This document shows, piece after piece, positions 1 through 7,421 of a DNA stretch of 39,404 nucleotides. The stretch spans positions 1 through 39,404 of the forward strand of contig JACCZW010000125.1 of assembly GCA_013695765.1 (NCBI GenBank). The letters are read 5' to 3'. The position numbers and the translations under genes are program-made. How positions within the stretch are numbered: the first letter of the stretch is position 1; each line of letters starts with the position of its first letter. Source of the stretch: Gammaproteobacteria bacterium. Its GTDB lineage: Bacteria > Pseudomonadota > Gammaproteobacteria > JACCYU01. The notes under the pieces were generated by a model. The model searched no databases. It was not told the origin of the DNA and worked only from the letters and a program-made list of their open reading frames with translations.

Positions 1-62
1 CCCAAGCGCACCGCCTCGGCTTTGAACTCCTCGGTATACTCACGTCGTTTTGAGTCTGACAT
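1..62 (-). CDS. IS3-family transposase OrfA, N-terminal fragment
   Basis: The first 20 codons on the minus strand read MSDSKRREYTEEFKAEAVRL, the typical opening of IS3/IS911-type OrfA proteins, which carry a helix-turn-helix DNA-binding domain (HTH_Tnp_1). A GGAGGAC ribosome binding site lies 4 bases before the ATG at 62. The rest lies outside the window, so whether the transposase is intact cannot be told. In this family OrfA is normally fused by -1 frameshifting to the catalytic DDE part, OrfB. Confidence 0.8.
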   Translation of the reverse strand, partial: MSDSKRREYTEEFKAEAVRL

Positions 63-125
63 CTGGTCCTCCGATTTCGGTATTGTCCACCTTAGACGGG
101 TGTCCACCAAATCGGGGGAGGTTCA
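1..125 (-). mobile_element. IS3-family insertion sequence, left end (partial)
   Basis: This is the upstream end of an IS3-family element that continues beyond the left edge. On the minus strand the terminal sequence starts TGAACCTCCCCCGATTTGG at about 125 and contains GGTGGACA-type subrepeats. It leads into a good ribosome binding site (GGAGGAC) and an orfA start at 62. TG...CA ends and this spacing to orfA are usual for the family. The plus-strand neighbour loses its natural 5' end exactly here, so the element interrupts it. The outer boundary is inferred from the terminal TG and could be off by a few bases. Confidence 0.75.
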
Positions 126-126
126 A

Positions 127-618
127 AAGGCCATTTTATTGGCAGAGCTAACACCATCTATGCAGGTGTTCGTGGCATGTGGAACCGCACTCGATGCGCT
201 ATATGAGCAATTAAAGCCTTTTGCGAAGATCAGCGAAGAGGACATAAAAATCTGGCGCGAAAACAAAACTAGTAGAGCTGCACAAATAGCAGAGATAATA
301 AGAAGGGTGTACAAGCTGAACAAAGATATATTCAAGGCCTTTAGAAATAATATTAAATCAATCATCAAATACAGAGACGAGGCTGTTCATCCAACGCACG
401 AGATTAAACGAACTTGCACAAGGCCGGATGTTCCTGTTGGAGTTGATTGGAGATTTTCTGCATATCGTTATCATAACGGTGCTATTTGTTACAGAAGAAC
501 GATGGAAATGTTTGTCCATCTATATGAAAAAGGGGCTAGCGACGAGAAAGTAAATGAGAATATGGAGAATATGTTCAAAGCTTTTAAGGAACTCAGTCTG
601 GTATCGGTAAATGCCTAA
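127..618 (+). pseudogene. HEPN-like protein, 5' end removed by IS insertion
   Basis: About 163 codons remain of a mostly helical protein; the reading frame runs back into the IS, so the natural start is lost. An internal ATG at 160 could permit re-initiation. Codons 373-390 give RDEAVH, an Rx4H arrangement like the catalytic motif of HEPN ribonucleases, which are common in toxin-antitoxin and abortive-infection systems. The rest does not let me name a family, so HEPN is inferred from motif plus helical context. The stop codon lies inside the 5' core of an attC site, as is typical of integron cassettes. The region is clearly more AT-rich than the chromosome around it. Confidence 0.55.
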
Positions 619-688
619 CAACGGCATCAACACGGACGACGCAGAGCGCCGTTCCGTCGTCGCATCACTTTTCATCGCCGGTTATGGC
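613..688 (+). repeat. attC recombination site of the first cassette
   Basis: The 5' core GCCTAAC (613-619) overlaps the stop codon of the HEPN-like gene. The 3' side ends in GTTATGGC (681-688), and the outer arms pair as GCC-TAAC-CGGC-AT with single extra bases. An inner arm pair GACGACG / CGTCGTC lies at about 634-658. Bulged imperfect palindromes of this kind are the folded substrate of integron integrases. A second possible 3' core, GTTGAGG, lies at 693-699, right at the start of the next IS remnant. Confidence 0.6.
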
Positions 689-697
689 GAGCGTTGA

Positions 698-1105
698 GGC
701 TGTTGAAAAAACTCCCCCTTCTCCCTTGTCTCGGCGATATGTGATTGGCATTATTGAGATATCGTTGTTGTTGTCGAGAGCATGCAATGCCGCGCTTCAA
801 AGACGTCGACCACAGTCCCCGCTTTCTCGCGGTTGATCTTTCCCGCCAACTCATTCATGGTACTTTCCAACACGCCCTGCACCACTTGCTCGATTGCGAG
901 ATCGATCTGACTGAGATCGAAGCGCGCTATCGCAATGACGAAGTGGGGGCGTCGCCTTACGAGCTGCGCGTGTTGCTCAAGATCGTGCTGTTTGCCTACG
1001 CCCGGGGAATCATTAGCTCACGCAGCATCGAAGCGGCCCGCCGCAGCAACGTCCAGTTCATCGCGCTATCGGGCGACAGTCAACCTCACTACAGCACGCT
1101 GAGAG
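698..1105 (+). mobile_element. IS1182-type insertion sequence remnant
   Basis: The left end starts GGCTGTTGAAAAAACTCC, the kind of terminal repeat seen in IS1182-family elements, and is followed by the transposase N-terminus. The element is cut off at about 1105, where homology stops and attC-like sequence begins. It lies within about 10 bases of the attC core of the preceding cassette, so it inserted at or beside a cassette junction. No right end is visible. Confidence 0.65.
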
Positions 1106-1185
1106 GCCTAACCCTACGCCCAACCGGACGGGCCGATACGCGGCTTCTTCTTGGCGAGCGTCGGCGCGGCCCGCCGGTTAGCTGA
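787..1185 (+). pseudogene. IS1182-family transposase, truncated
   Basis: From the ATG at 787 the product begins MPRFKDVDHSPRFLAVDLSR and continues with ARYRNDEVGASPYELRVLLK and FIALSGDSQPHYST, all characteristic of the N-terminal DUF772-type domain of IS1182-family transposases. Only about 105 codons of the expected 400-500 remain. After about base 1105 the frame runs into unrelated Arg-rich sequence and stops at 1185. The catalytic DDE part is missing, so the protein is inactive. Confidence 0.75.
1118..1183 (+). repeat. attC-like imperfect palindrome
   Basis: The arms GCCCAACCGG-A-CGGGCCG (from 1118) and CGGCCCGCCGGTTAGC (to 1182) are complementary apart from one bulged base and a few mismatches. 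The 5' box GCCCAAC fits RYYYAAC; the 3' box GTTAGCT differs from GTTRRRY at one position. The length of 66 bp and the place after a dead reading frame fit a cassette attC. A second half-site follows at 1219-1241 (ending GTTGGGC), which suggests that a cassette was deleted between them. Confidence 0.5.
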
Positions 1186-1218
1186 TACGTTCGAGCAAAC
1201 GCACTTGCCAGACTGCAT

Positions 1219-1241
1219 CGCTCAACTCAGTAGCGTTGGGC
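1219..1241 (+). repeat. 3' half of an attC site
   Basis: The sequence CGCTCAACTCAGTAGCGTTGGGC has the form of an attC right arm (AACTCA-n-GCGTTRRRY), with a perfect GTTGGGC core at 1235-1241. No convincing left arm precedes it. It marks the start of the EamA cassette, which begins TTGGGC. Confidence 0.5.
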
Positions 1242-1282
1242 GCCACAGGTGATAGCTGTTTGGCGGCCTTGGATAATTTTCC

Positions 1283-2125
1283 ATGTCAAAAGCACGCATC
1301 ATTGTCCTGACGTCATTAGCCATGATTGCTTTTGCAGGTAATTCGCTACTTTGCCGGGTGGCTCTGACACATACCGGCATTGATGCAGCCAGCTTCACTA
1401 CAATTCGATTGATCTCCGGAGCGGTAATGCTTTGGCTGCTGGTGCGATTGAGACATGGCGCACATACGGGTGGGGGGAGTTGGTTGTCAGCATTTGCATT
1501 GTTTGCATACGCTGCCAGCTTTTCTTTTGCCTATGTAAGCCTGCCCGCGGCAACCGGCGCGCTGCTGCTCTTTGGCGCTGTCCAGGCAACGATGATCGGT
1601 TATGGCATCTGGATGGGAGAACGCCTGTTGAAACTGCAACTCGTCGGCCTTGTACTTGCTTGCGGAGGATTGGTTGGTCTATTGCTGCCAGGTCTCTCCG
1701 CTCCACCGCTGTATGGTTCTTTATTGATGCTGGGCGCTGGAGTTGCATGGGGTGTCTATTCTTTACGCGGGAAAGGCGCGGGCGATCCCATGAGGGTTAC
1801 GGCAGGTAATTTCCTGCGCGCTGTTCCGATCGCGGCAATATTGAGCGTATTAATGTTGAACGACGCCTCTCTTGATAATGCCGGATTCTGGTACGCGGTT
1901 TCGTCGGGTGCCGTGGCTTCTGCATTAGGGTACGCCATTTGGTACACAGCGTTACCTGCGTTGAAAGCGACTAATGCTGCAACAGTGCAACTCAGTGTTC
2001 CAGTCATTGCGGCCTTGGGTGGCACCGCTTTCCTCGGTGAGCCCATAACCTTACGCTTAGTAATGGCGTCCGTTGCTATTCTCGGTGGAATCGCGCTGGT
2101 AATTCTGGACAAACAACATGCCTGA
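1283..2125 (+). CDS. EamA-family (DMT superfamily) exporter, cassette-borne
   Basis: This is a 280-aa, very hydrophobic protein with about ten predicted membrane segments arranged as two EamA repeats. The first holds GNSLLCRVALTHTGIDAASF and the second GVYSLRGKGAGDPMRVTAGN, both typical of the drug/metabolite transporter superfamily. Members export amino acids, nucleosides, drugs or other small molecules; the substrate here cannot be told. The length is normal for the family. The ATG at 1283 has no strong ribosome binding site, which is common for cassette genes that sit right after an attC. The stop codon lies inside the downstream attC core (2120-2126). It could be a resistance determinant, but that is inference from the family and the integron setting. 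Confidence 0.85.
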   Translation: MSKARIIVLTSLAMIAFAGNSLLCRVALTHTGIDAASFTTIRLISGAVMLWLLVRLRHGAHTGGGSWLSAFALFAYAASFSFAYVSLPAATGALLLFGAVQATMIGYGIWMGERLLKLQLVGLVLACGGLVGLLLPGLSAPPLYGSLLMLGAGVAWGVYSLRGKGAGDPMRVTAGNFLRAVPIAAILSVLMLNDASLDNAGFWYAVSSGAVASALGYAIWYTALPALKATNAATVQLSVPVIAALGGTAFLGEPITLRLVMASVAILGGIALVILDKQHA

Positions 2126-2182
2126 CAAATCGTTTCAGCGGATCGCCCATAAGCGGGCGGCCGCTGAACTCAAACGTTTGGG
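2120..2182 (+). repeat. attC site of the EamA cassette
   Basis: The left arm GCCTGACAAATCG-TTTCAGCGG pairs with the right arm CCGCTGAACTCAAACGTTTGGGC, leaving a few unpaired bases as in true attC sites. The inner CAGCGG/CCGCTG pairs are perfect, and the central loop holds a second hairpin CGCCCATAAGCGGGCGG. It is 63 bp long. The core GCCTGAC departs from RYYYAAC at one base and GTTTGGG from GTTRRRY at one or two, so recombination activity may be weakened. Confidence 0.7.
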
Positions 2183-2204
2183 CGGATCTATTTGAGACAG
2201 AGAG

Positions 2205-3026
2205 ATGAAAGAAGAAACGAAGGGGTCCTATGTGTTGGGGCACTGGTGCAATGAACATCGTCGCCTTATGTTGCAGTCACGGTTTATCGGCGAACTGACG
2301 GAGTCACTGTTTGTGCGTTCGGGACTGACGAAAGGCATGAATGTCCTTGACGCCGGCTGTGGTGCCGGTGATGTCAGCATACTCGCTGCGGCGTTCGTTG
2401 GCCCAAGCGGAAATGTTCTGGGTTTGGATCAATCGGCGGACTCCATTGCATTGGCTCGGGAGCGTACCAAAAGTGCAGGACTGAGTAATGTGCGCTTCGA
2501 GGTCGACGTTCTTGAGAACCTCAAACACAGGGGTCCGTTCGATGCTCTGGTCGGGCGCCTGGTTCTTCTTTATCTGCAAGAGCCCGCTGCCATCCTTCGA
2601 AAAATGGCGGAACTCGTTCGACCGGGAGGGCTTATCGTCTTTCAAGAAATGGAAATGGCAACTGGTCGGAGCATACCCGAAGTCCCGCTATACACTCAGT
2701 GTGGACAGTGGATCGTCAGGGCTTTTGAGCGTGCGGGTGTTGAAACGTCGATGGGGTCACGTTTGTACGCCATTTACAAGCAGGCTGGTCTTCCCGCGCC
2801 TCAGATGATAGGCGGAGGACGGGTCGAAGGCGGTTCACAATCCGAGATCTACGAATGGGTGGCGCAAACAGTTCGCAGCTTACTCCCAATGATCGAAAAA
2901 ACGGGAGTCGCAACGAAAGACGAAGTAGACGTAGACACGCTCGCAGATCGACTGCGTAAGGACGTTACTGGCAAAGGAGGTGTCATTCACTCGCCCATAT
3001 TTGTGGGCGCTTGGGCTCGCAAGTGA
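2205..3026 (+). CDS. Class I SAM-dependent methyltransferase, cassette-borne
   Basis: The product has 273 aa. Residues 47-56 (VLDAGCGAGD) are motif I, the SAM-binding glycine loop of Rossmann methyltransferases. LGLDQS follows as motif II, and LRKMAELVRPGGLIVFQEME covers post-I motifs before a variable C-terminal region. The acceptor substrate cannot be deduced; similar proteins act on small molecules such as ubiquinone precursors, antibiotics or metalloids. A purine-rich AGACAGAGAG precedes the ATG at 2205. The gene lies alone between two attC sites, so it is a cassette of its own. The cassette starts GTTTGGGC and ends GCCCTAAC, nearly exact complements, as expected of one mobile unit. Confidence 0.85.
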   Translation: MKEETKGSYVLGHWCNEHRRLMLQSRFIGELTESLFVRSGLTKGMNVLDAGCGAGDVSILAAAFVGPSGNVLGLDQSADSIALARERTKSAGLSNVRFEVDVLENLKHRGPFDALVGRLVLLYLQEPAAILRKMAELVRPGGLIVFQEMEMATGRSIPEVPLYTQCGQWIVRAFERAGVETSMGSRLYAIYKQAGLPAPQMIGGGRVEGGSQSEIYEWVAQTVRSLLPMIEKTGVATKDEVDVDTLADRLRKDVTGKGGVIHSPIFVGAWARK

Positions 3027-3046
3027 ATTGGAAATAGGTCCTTATG

Positions 3047-3107
3047 GCCCTAACAACGCGTGCAGGCGGAAGCGGCAAAGCCGCGCCGCTGAAGCACAGT
3101 GTTAGAT
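3047..3107 (+). repeat. attC site of the methyltransferase cassette
   Basis: This is the best-preserved site. The left box GCCCTAAC (3047-3054) and right box GTTAGAT (3101-3107) flank arms GCGTGC..GGCGGAAGC and CGCTGAAGCAC, with a strong central hairpin GCGGC-AAA-GCCGC. It is 61 bp, the classic '59-base element' size. The right core overlaps the start of the next gene, which is frequent in cassette arrays. Confidence 0.75.
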
Positions 3108-3335
3108 GTTACGAGATTTGACGGCACTGAAATCTCGTGGGGTCATATCATTGGTGCAGCGGTGGTGAGTATCATCGTTTTCTTCTTGCTGATTTACGTT
3201 GTCGCACCAATCGCTGAAGCACTGTTAGATCTTCAGCGAAAGGCCACAGGAAAGCCTTTTTCGCTTAGCAGCATCCTGCTCTCAAAAAAATGGAGTTCTT
3301 CGGCATCTAACTATGAAAGTCACGCCCCGCCCTGA
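3099..3335 (+). CDS. Small single-span membrane protein, last cassette (3' end altered)
   Basis: A GTG at 3099 inside the attC starts a 78-aa product. Residues about 14-38 ([20 protein letters not shown]) form one membrane span and are followed by a charged cytosolic tail. I do not recognise a family. The frame runs through ATCTAAC at 3305-3311, the exact complement of the GTTAGAT at the cassette's own start, and ends only in the neighbouring DNA, overlapping the 3' end of cysI on the other strand by 29 bp. The natural C-terminus was therefore probably lost when the cassette's attC was cut off. Confidence 0.5.
   Translation: MLDVTRFDGTEISWGHIIGAAVVSIIVFFLLIYVVAPIAEALLDLQRKATGKPFSLSSILLSKKWSSSASNYESHAPP
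3304..3311 (+). repeat. Truncated attC left core at the cysI junction
   Basis: CATCTAAC is the reverse complement of GTTAGATG at the start of the preceding cassette (3101-3108), as expected for the two cores of one cassette. No attC arms follow: the DNA passes straight into cysI, whose stop codon (3307-3309, minus) lies within these eight bases. Confidence 0.5.
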
Positions 3336-5007
3336 CTTCCCTCACATATTCCTTGCGGATCACAAAGTCCCCGAAATGCTCACCGTCGTCGCGTTCTTTC
3401 GCATAGCGCTTGATGACGGGCGTGAGTTCGGCGAGGATTTTTTCTTCCGTAATACCTTCGCGATATAGCTTGCCCAGTCGCTGCCCGTGGAATCCGCCTC
3501 CGAGATACACGTTGTAATGCCCCACGGATTTGCCGACGAAACCGATCTCCGCAATGTATGGCCGCGCGCAGCCGTTGGGGCAGCCGGTCATGCGTAAGGT
3601 GATGGCGTCGTCGCGCAGACCGGCGTCCAGCATGACTTCTTCCAGTTTCGTAATCAGACCCGGCAGGTAACGCTCGCTCTCGGCCATCGCCAGTCCGCAG
3701 GTCGGAAATGCGACGCAGGCCATGGAGTTGAGTCGTAGCGCGGAATGAGCGGTTCCGTCGTCCAGTTTGTATTGCTTGATCAGACGTTCGATCTTCGCTT
3801 TCTGGTTTTCGGCAACGCTTGCGATGATGAGGTTCTGATTGGCGGTCACGCGAAAGTCGCCCTTGTGAATTTTGGCGATCTCGCGCAGGCCCGTCATCAT
3901 CGGATAATCATCGGTATCGCGAATGCGCCCGTTCTCGATAAACAAGGTCACATGCCGCTTGCCGTCAGCGCCTTTCACCCAGCCGTAGCGGTCGCCGTTG
4001 TCGGTGAACTGATAAGGTTTCGCCGGTTCGAGCGCCCAGCCTAAGCGTGATTCCAGTTCGCCCTTGAACCACTCCACGCCGCGGTCGTCGATGGTGTATT
4101 TCAAACGCGCGTGTTTGCGGTTACCGCGATCGCCGAAATCGCGCTGCGTCTTTACCACATGCTCGGCGACTTCCAATACCTGCTCTGGCTTGCAGAAGCC
4201 GATCACGTCCGCCAGCCGCGGAAAGGTCTCCGGTTCGCTGTGCGTCATGCCCATGCCGCCGCCGACCGTGACGTTGAAGCCGGTCAGTTTTTCGTTTTCG
4301 ACGATGGCGATGAAACCCAGATCGTGCGCGTAGATGTCCACGTCGTTGCTGGGCGGCACTGCGATGACCACTTTGAATTTGCGCGGCAGATACACCTTGC
4401 CGTAAAGCGGCTCGTCGGTCTCCGGCGTGCCGGCCACGGGTTTTTCGTCCAGCCAGATCTGATGATAAGCGCGCGTCTTCGGCAACAGGTGTTCGCTGAT
4501 TTGTTTCGCGTACTCGTATACGTTCGCATGCACCTCCGACTGATGCGGATTGGGATTGCACATCACGTTGCGGTTGACGTCGCCACACGCGGCGATGGTG
4601 TCCAGCAAGGTCTCGTTGATCTCGCGAATAGTGCGCTTGAGATTGCGCTTGAGAATGCCGTGCAACTGAAACGTCTGACGAGTCGTAAGTCGTAACGAAC
4701 CGTTCGCGTGCGTGTTGGCCACGCGATCCAGATCCAGCCACTGCTCTGGTGTACACACGCCGGCCGGCATGCGCACGCGGATCATGAACGAATAGGCCGG
4801 CTCCAGCTTCTGCTTGCGGCGCTCCTGACGCAGGTCCCGATCGTCCTGTTGATAGCTGCCGTGAAACTTGAGCAGTGCGGTGTCGTCCTCCGCGATCGCG
4901 CCGGTGATGGGGTCGGCAAGGCCCTGCTCGATCGTGCCGCGCAGGTAATCGCTGTTGTCCTTGATGATCTCGACGCCGGAGCGCTGTGTTTTGGGATCGT
5001 CGTTCAT
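3307..5007 (-). CDS. cysI: Sulfite reductase (NADPH) hemoprotein, beta subunit
   Basis: CysI reduces sulfite to sulfide with six electrons from the flavoprotein CysJ, in cytoplasmic assimilatory sulfate reduction. The 566-aa product matches the family's usual 570. The four cysteines for the [4Fe-4S]-siroheme centre are C431, C437, C476 and C480, in CVAFPTCG and [10 protein letters not shown], each three residues below the E. coli numbering. The N-terminal repeat contains [16 protein letters not shown], which shapes the siroheme pocket. The ATG at 5007 has no clear ribosome binding site, but a -10-like TATACC ends six bases before it, so transcripts may be leaderless. cysJ lies upstream on the same strand with about 500 bp and two tiny genes between, so the pair may not be a simple operon. 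Its 3' end is the edge of the cassette array. Confidence 0.95.
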   Translation of the reverse strand: MNDDPKTQRSGVEIIKDNSDYLRGTIEQGLADPITGAIAEDDTALLKFHGSYQQDDRDLRQERRKQKLEPAYSFMIRVRMPAGVCTPEQWLDLDRVANTHANGSLRLTTRQTFQLHGILKRNLKRTIREINETLLDTIAACGDVNRNVMCNPNPHQSEVHANVYEYAKQISEHLLPKTRAYHQIWLDEKPVAGTPETDEPLYGKVYLPRKFKVVIAVPPSNDVDIYAHDLGFIAIVENEKLTGFNVTVGGGMGMTHSEPETFPRLADVIGFCKPEQVLEVAEHVVKTQRDFGDRGNRKHARLKYTIDDRGVEWFKGELESRLGWALEPAKPYQFTDNGDRYGWVKGADGKRHVTLFIENGRIRDTDDYPMMTGLREIAKIHKGDFRVTANQNLIIASVAENQKAKIERLIKQYKLDDGTAHSALRLNSMACVAFPTCGLAMAESERYLPGLITKLEEVMLDAGLRDDAITLRMTGCPNGCARPYIAEIGFVGKSVGHYNVYLGGGFHGQRLGKLYREGITEEKILAELTPVIKRYAKERDDGEHFGDFVIRKEYVREVRAGRDFHS

Positions 5008-5013
5008 ATGCAG

Positions 5014-5044
5014 GGTATACCGGCCTTTTAGACAGTCGTCTCAA
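5014..5044 (-). promoter_or_regulatory. Candidate cysI promoter (leaderless)
   Basis: On the minus strand TTGAGA (5044-5039) and TATACC (5019-5014) are separated by 19 bases, slightly longer than ideal. The expected start point, seven bases after the -10 end, falls on the A of the cysI ATG at 5007. Confidence 0.3.
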
Positions 5045-5100
5045 GACAAGAGGCTAAACAGGTATGATGCGCCTCCGACCGCCACCGCAGGCAGGCGTTG

Positions 5101-5133
5101 GCCAGCGAGCGACTAAGATCGGAGCTCGCTGGC
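5101..5133 (-). terminator. Perfect 10-bp stem-loop between the small ORF and cysI
   Basis: GCCAGCGAGC (5101-5110) and GCTCGCTGGC (5124-5133) are exact inverted repeats around a 13-base loop. It lies just after the 28-codon gene on the minus strand and before the cysI promoter, so it may end that transcript. No T-run follows, so intrinsic termination is doubtful; a protein-binding or mRNA-stability role is equally possible. Confidence 0.4.
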
Positions 5134-5138
5134 GGAGG

Positions 5139-5225
5139 CTACTTCGTATGTCGAACCGCGTCGAGAGCGAGATAAGTAAGAAAGCCAGCCGCTCCGATTA
5201 GCAGCAAACCCATGAGGTACTCCAC
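5139..5225 (-). CDS. 28-aa hydrophobic peptide
   Basis: A GTG at 5225 lies seven bases after a strong AGGAGG site that sits inside the last codons of the upstream 75-aa gene, and translation runs 28 codons to a TAG. The peptide is one membrane span (LMGLLLIGAAGFLTYLAL) with a basic end (VRHTK). The perfect ribosome binding site and 1-base spacing from the upstream stop argue for a real gene translated together with its neighbour. No function is recognised; it could be a subunit or regulator of the 75-aa membrane protein. Confidence 0.55.
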   Translation of the reverse strand: MEYLMGLLLIGAAGFLTYLALDAVRHTK

Positions 5226-5226
5226 G

Positions 5227-5454
5227 TTACAACCTCCTAACTTGGTCGATCTTTATCTGGATTTGTTTGTGTACCATAAAACACCCTACACCAATAGCCA
5301 ACAACGCAACGAAGCCGCTAAGCACGAGAAACCAGTGAGTCGACTCAAAACCAGCGAACAACCATCCAACCAGGCTGATGCCGGTCACGATCGTGATGCC
5401 CAACCACAGTTTTAGATAAGCAATCTCTTCTTTTGTTCCGTCGAGTTCAGACAT
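5227..5454 (-). CDS. 75-aa two-span membrane protein
   Basis: A 75-residue product with a charged start (MSELDGTKEEIAYLKLW) and two membrane spans (LGITIVTGISLVGWLFAG and WFLVLSGFVALLAIGVGCFMV), ending in a basic helix. The EEIAYLKLWLG / SLVGW pattern looks like a small conserved membrane family, but I cannot attach a function. Its last codons carry the ribosome binding site for the 28-aa peptide, so the two form a unit. No strong ribosome binding site precedes the ATG at 5454. It begins 48 bases after the cysJ stop and could be read from the cysJ transcript. Confidence 0.65.
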   Translation of the reverse strand: MSELDGTKEEIAYLKLWLGITIVTGISLVGWLFAGFESTHWFLVLSGFVALLAIGVGCFMVHKQIQIKIDQVRRL

Positions 5455-5502
5455 TGAGGCAACGCAATACCGCCGCGACTATTGATATTCCACAACTAAT
5501 CA

Positions 5503-7326
5503 CTAATACACGTCGCGCTGATAGCGCTTGTCCCTTTGCAGACCCTTGACGTATTCGGCAGCCTTTTGCGCGGACAGCCCGCCCTCGTTCGACACGATGT
5601 CGATCAACGCCGCGTGCACGTCGTGCGCCATGCGGTCGGCGTCGCCGCACACGTAGAAATAAGCGCCTTCCTGCAGCCAGGCGTAGATGTCGCGGCTGCG
5701 CTCCAGCATGCGATGCTGGACATAAACTTTCTGATCGGTATCGCGCGAGAAGGCTACGTCCATGCGGGTGAGGACGCCGTCTTTGAGCCATCGCTGCCAA
5801 TCGATCTGATAGAGAAAATCGGTAGTGAAATGCTGATCACCGAAGAACAGCCAGTTTTTGCCGCTCGCGCCAATCGTCTCACGTTCTTCTATAAACGCGC
5901 GAAACGGCGCAACACCTGTACCCGGCCCGACCATAATCACCGGCGCCTGGCCGTCAGCCGGCAACTTGAAGTTTTTGTTGCTATCCACATAAACCGGGAT
6001 CGTATCACCTTCACTGAGCCGCTCGGCAAAATGGCTGGACGCGACACCCTTGCGCGGCCGGCCGTGGGCTTCGTAACGCACGGCGGCAATGGTCAGATGC
6101 GCCTCGTCGGGATTGGCCTGCTGACTGGACGCGATCGAATAAAGTCGCGGCGGCAGCTTGCGCAGCATGCCGGTGAGTTCGCCGGCGCCAATAGATGCAA
6201 GCGGAAACTGCCGCGCCAGATCGATAATGTCGCGGCCGCGAATGAATGCGGTCAGCGCCTTCTTGTTGCCGTCGTCCAGCAGCTTCAATAGTTCTTCGGA
6301 CTGGCTGCGCTCGGCGTACCGGGCGAGAAAAGGCCGGGTCAGAATGGAGATCTCGTAGGCATGACTCAGTGCGTTCTCCAGGGTCATCTCGCCCTCGAAA
6401 GTCGCCACCGTCTCGTTGCCGTCGAGCTTGAGCGTGCCGATCAGCTCGGCCACCAGTTCGGGACTGTTGCTGGGCATCACACCAAGCGAATCGCCGGGTT
6501 CGAACACCAGGCCGGATCCCTCTAGCGACAACTCCACGTGGCGGGTTTCCTTAGCGGAACCGCGCCCGTTAAGCACCAGATTCTCAAGCACGGCAGCCGG
6601 AAACGGGTTCTTCTTGGTGTAAAGCGAGGCGATTTTCGCGCCCGGCGCCTGCTGGGTGGCATTGTCCGCGACCGCGCCCTGCGGCGCTTGCAGAAACTCG
6701 GCGAATGCGTCCAGCGCGCCTTCGGCCCAGCCTTGCGCCGTCTCTTCGTAATCCACGTCACAATCACCGCGCGCGTGTACGCGTTGCGCGCCCAGCGCCT
6801 CCAGTCGTTTATCGAAGTCCTGTCCAGTCTGGCAGAAGTTCTCGTAACTGGTATCGCCCAGCGCCAATATCGAATAACGCAGATGTTTAAGCTCGGGCGC
6901 TTTCTTACCTAGCAGAAAAGAGTGCAGTTCCTCCGCGTTGTCCGGCGGGTCGCCCTCGCCATGAGTGCTGACCACCAGCAACAGGTTTTGCTCGTTTTTA
7001 AGCTGGTTCTTTTTGTAATCGCCCATGTCTTTGACACTGGCGCTGAATCCCCGCGCGGTGGCCTTGTCATATACCTGGCGGGCGATAGTCTCGCCGTTGC
7101 CGGTCTGCGAGCCATAAAGAATCGTCAGGCGTGGCTGCCCGGCAGTCTGCGCTACGGGTGCCGCCTGCGCCTGCGGCACGCCCTGACCGGCCCAGTTGAT
7201 GCCCGCCAGAAAACCGCTCACCCATGTCACCTGTTGCGGCGACAGGCTTTGCACCAGGCGGTTGAGCTGGTCCGTCTGACTCGCGGTGAGCGGCGTGCTG
7301 TGCTCGTTTAGGGAAATCAACTGCAT
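5503..7326 (-). CDS. cysJ: Sulfite reductase (NADPH) flavoprotein, alpha subunit
   Basis: CysJ passes electrons from NADPH through FAD and FMN to CysI. From the ATG at 7326 the product has 607 aa, the usual length. Domains in order: an N-terminal segment with the family phrase QQVTWVSGFLAGI, a flavodoxin FMN domain (LYGSQTGNGET), a connecting FAD domain (PPRLYSIASSQQ), an NADPH domain (VGPGTGVAPFRAFIEER) and the terminal QRDVY with its aromatic end residue over FAD. A longer frame opens at a TTG at 7413, but its first 29 codons do not look like CysJ. The gene runs away from nrdA, and the 370-bp region between them holds the control sites of both. Confidence 0.93.
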   Translation of the reverse strand: MQLISLNEHSTPLTASQTDQLNRLVQSLSPQQVTWVSGFLAGINWAGQGVPQAQAAPVAQTAGQPRLTILYGSQTGNGETIARQVYDKATARGFSASVKDMGDYKKNQLKNEQNLLLVVSTHGEGDPPDNAEELHSFLLGKKAPELKHLRYSILALGDTSYENFCQTGQDFDKRLEALGAQRVHARGDCDVDYEETAQGWAEGALDAFAEFLQAPQGAVADNATQQAPGAKIASLYTKKNPFPAAVLENLVLNGRGSAKETRHVELSLEGSGLVFEPGDSLGVMPSNSPELVAELIGTLKLDGNETVATFEGEMTLENALSHAYEISILTRPFLARYAERSQSEELLKLLDDGNKKALTAFIRGRDIIDLARQFPLASIGAGELTGMLRKLPPRLYSIASSQQANPDEAHLTIAAVRYEAHGRPRKGVASSHFAERLSEGDTIPVYVDSNKNFKLPADGQAPVIMVGPGTGVAPFRAFIEERETIGASGKNWLFFGDQHFTTDFLYQIDWQRWLKDGVLTRMDVAFSRDTDQKVYVQHRMLERSRDIYAWLQEGAYFYVCGDADRMAHDVHAALIDIVSNEGGLSAQKAAEYVKGLQRDKRYQRDVY

Positions 7327-7378
7327 GTGCGGGATAAACGTTTTGGCTGATGGCATTGGGCGGTGGCAGCCGCCATAC

Positions 7379-7390
7379 CATACCGGTATG
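7379..7390. promoter_or_regulatory. Perfect palindrome upstream of cysJ
   Basis: CATACCGGTATG is a perfect 12-bp dyad centred about 58 bases before the preferred cysJ start. It may be an operator; which regulator binds is unknown. A second perfect dyad, GTTATATAAC, follows at 7422-7431. Confidence 0.3.
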
Positions 7391-7421
7391 TCGGCGACGG
7401 CGAAAAGAATCAATCGCTATA

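Noticed and set aside
22-126. Start of the HEPN-like protein at base 22
   Set aside because: Bases 1-125 are the end of an IS3-family element, so the codons before about 127 do not belong to the original gene.
4121-5044. 307-codon frame in another frame of cysI
   Set aside because: It is Arg-rich out-of-frame translation of cysI with no recognisable domain.
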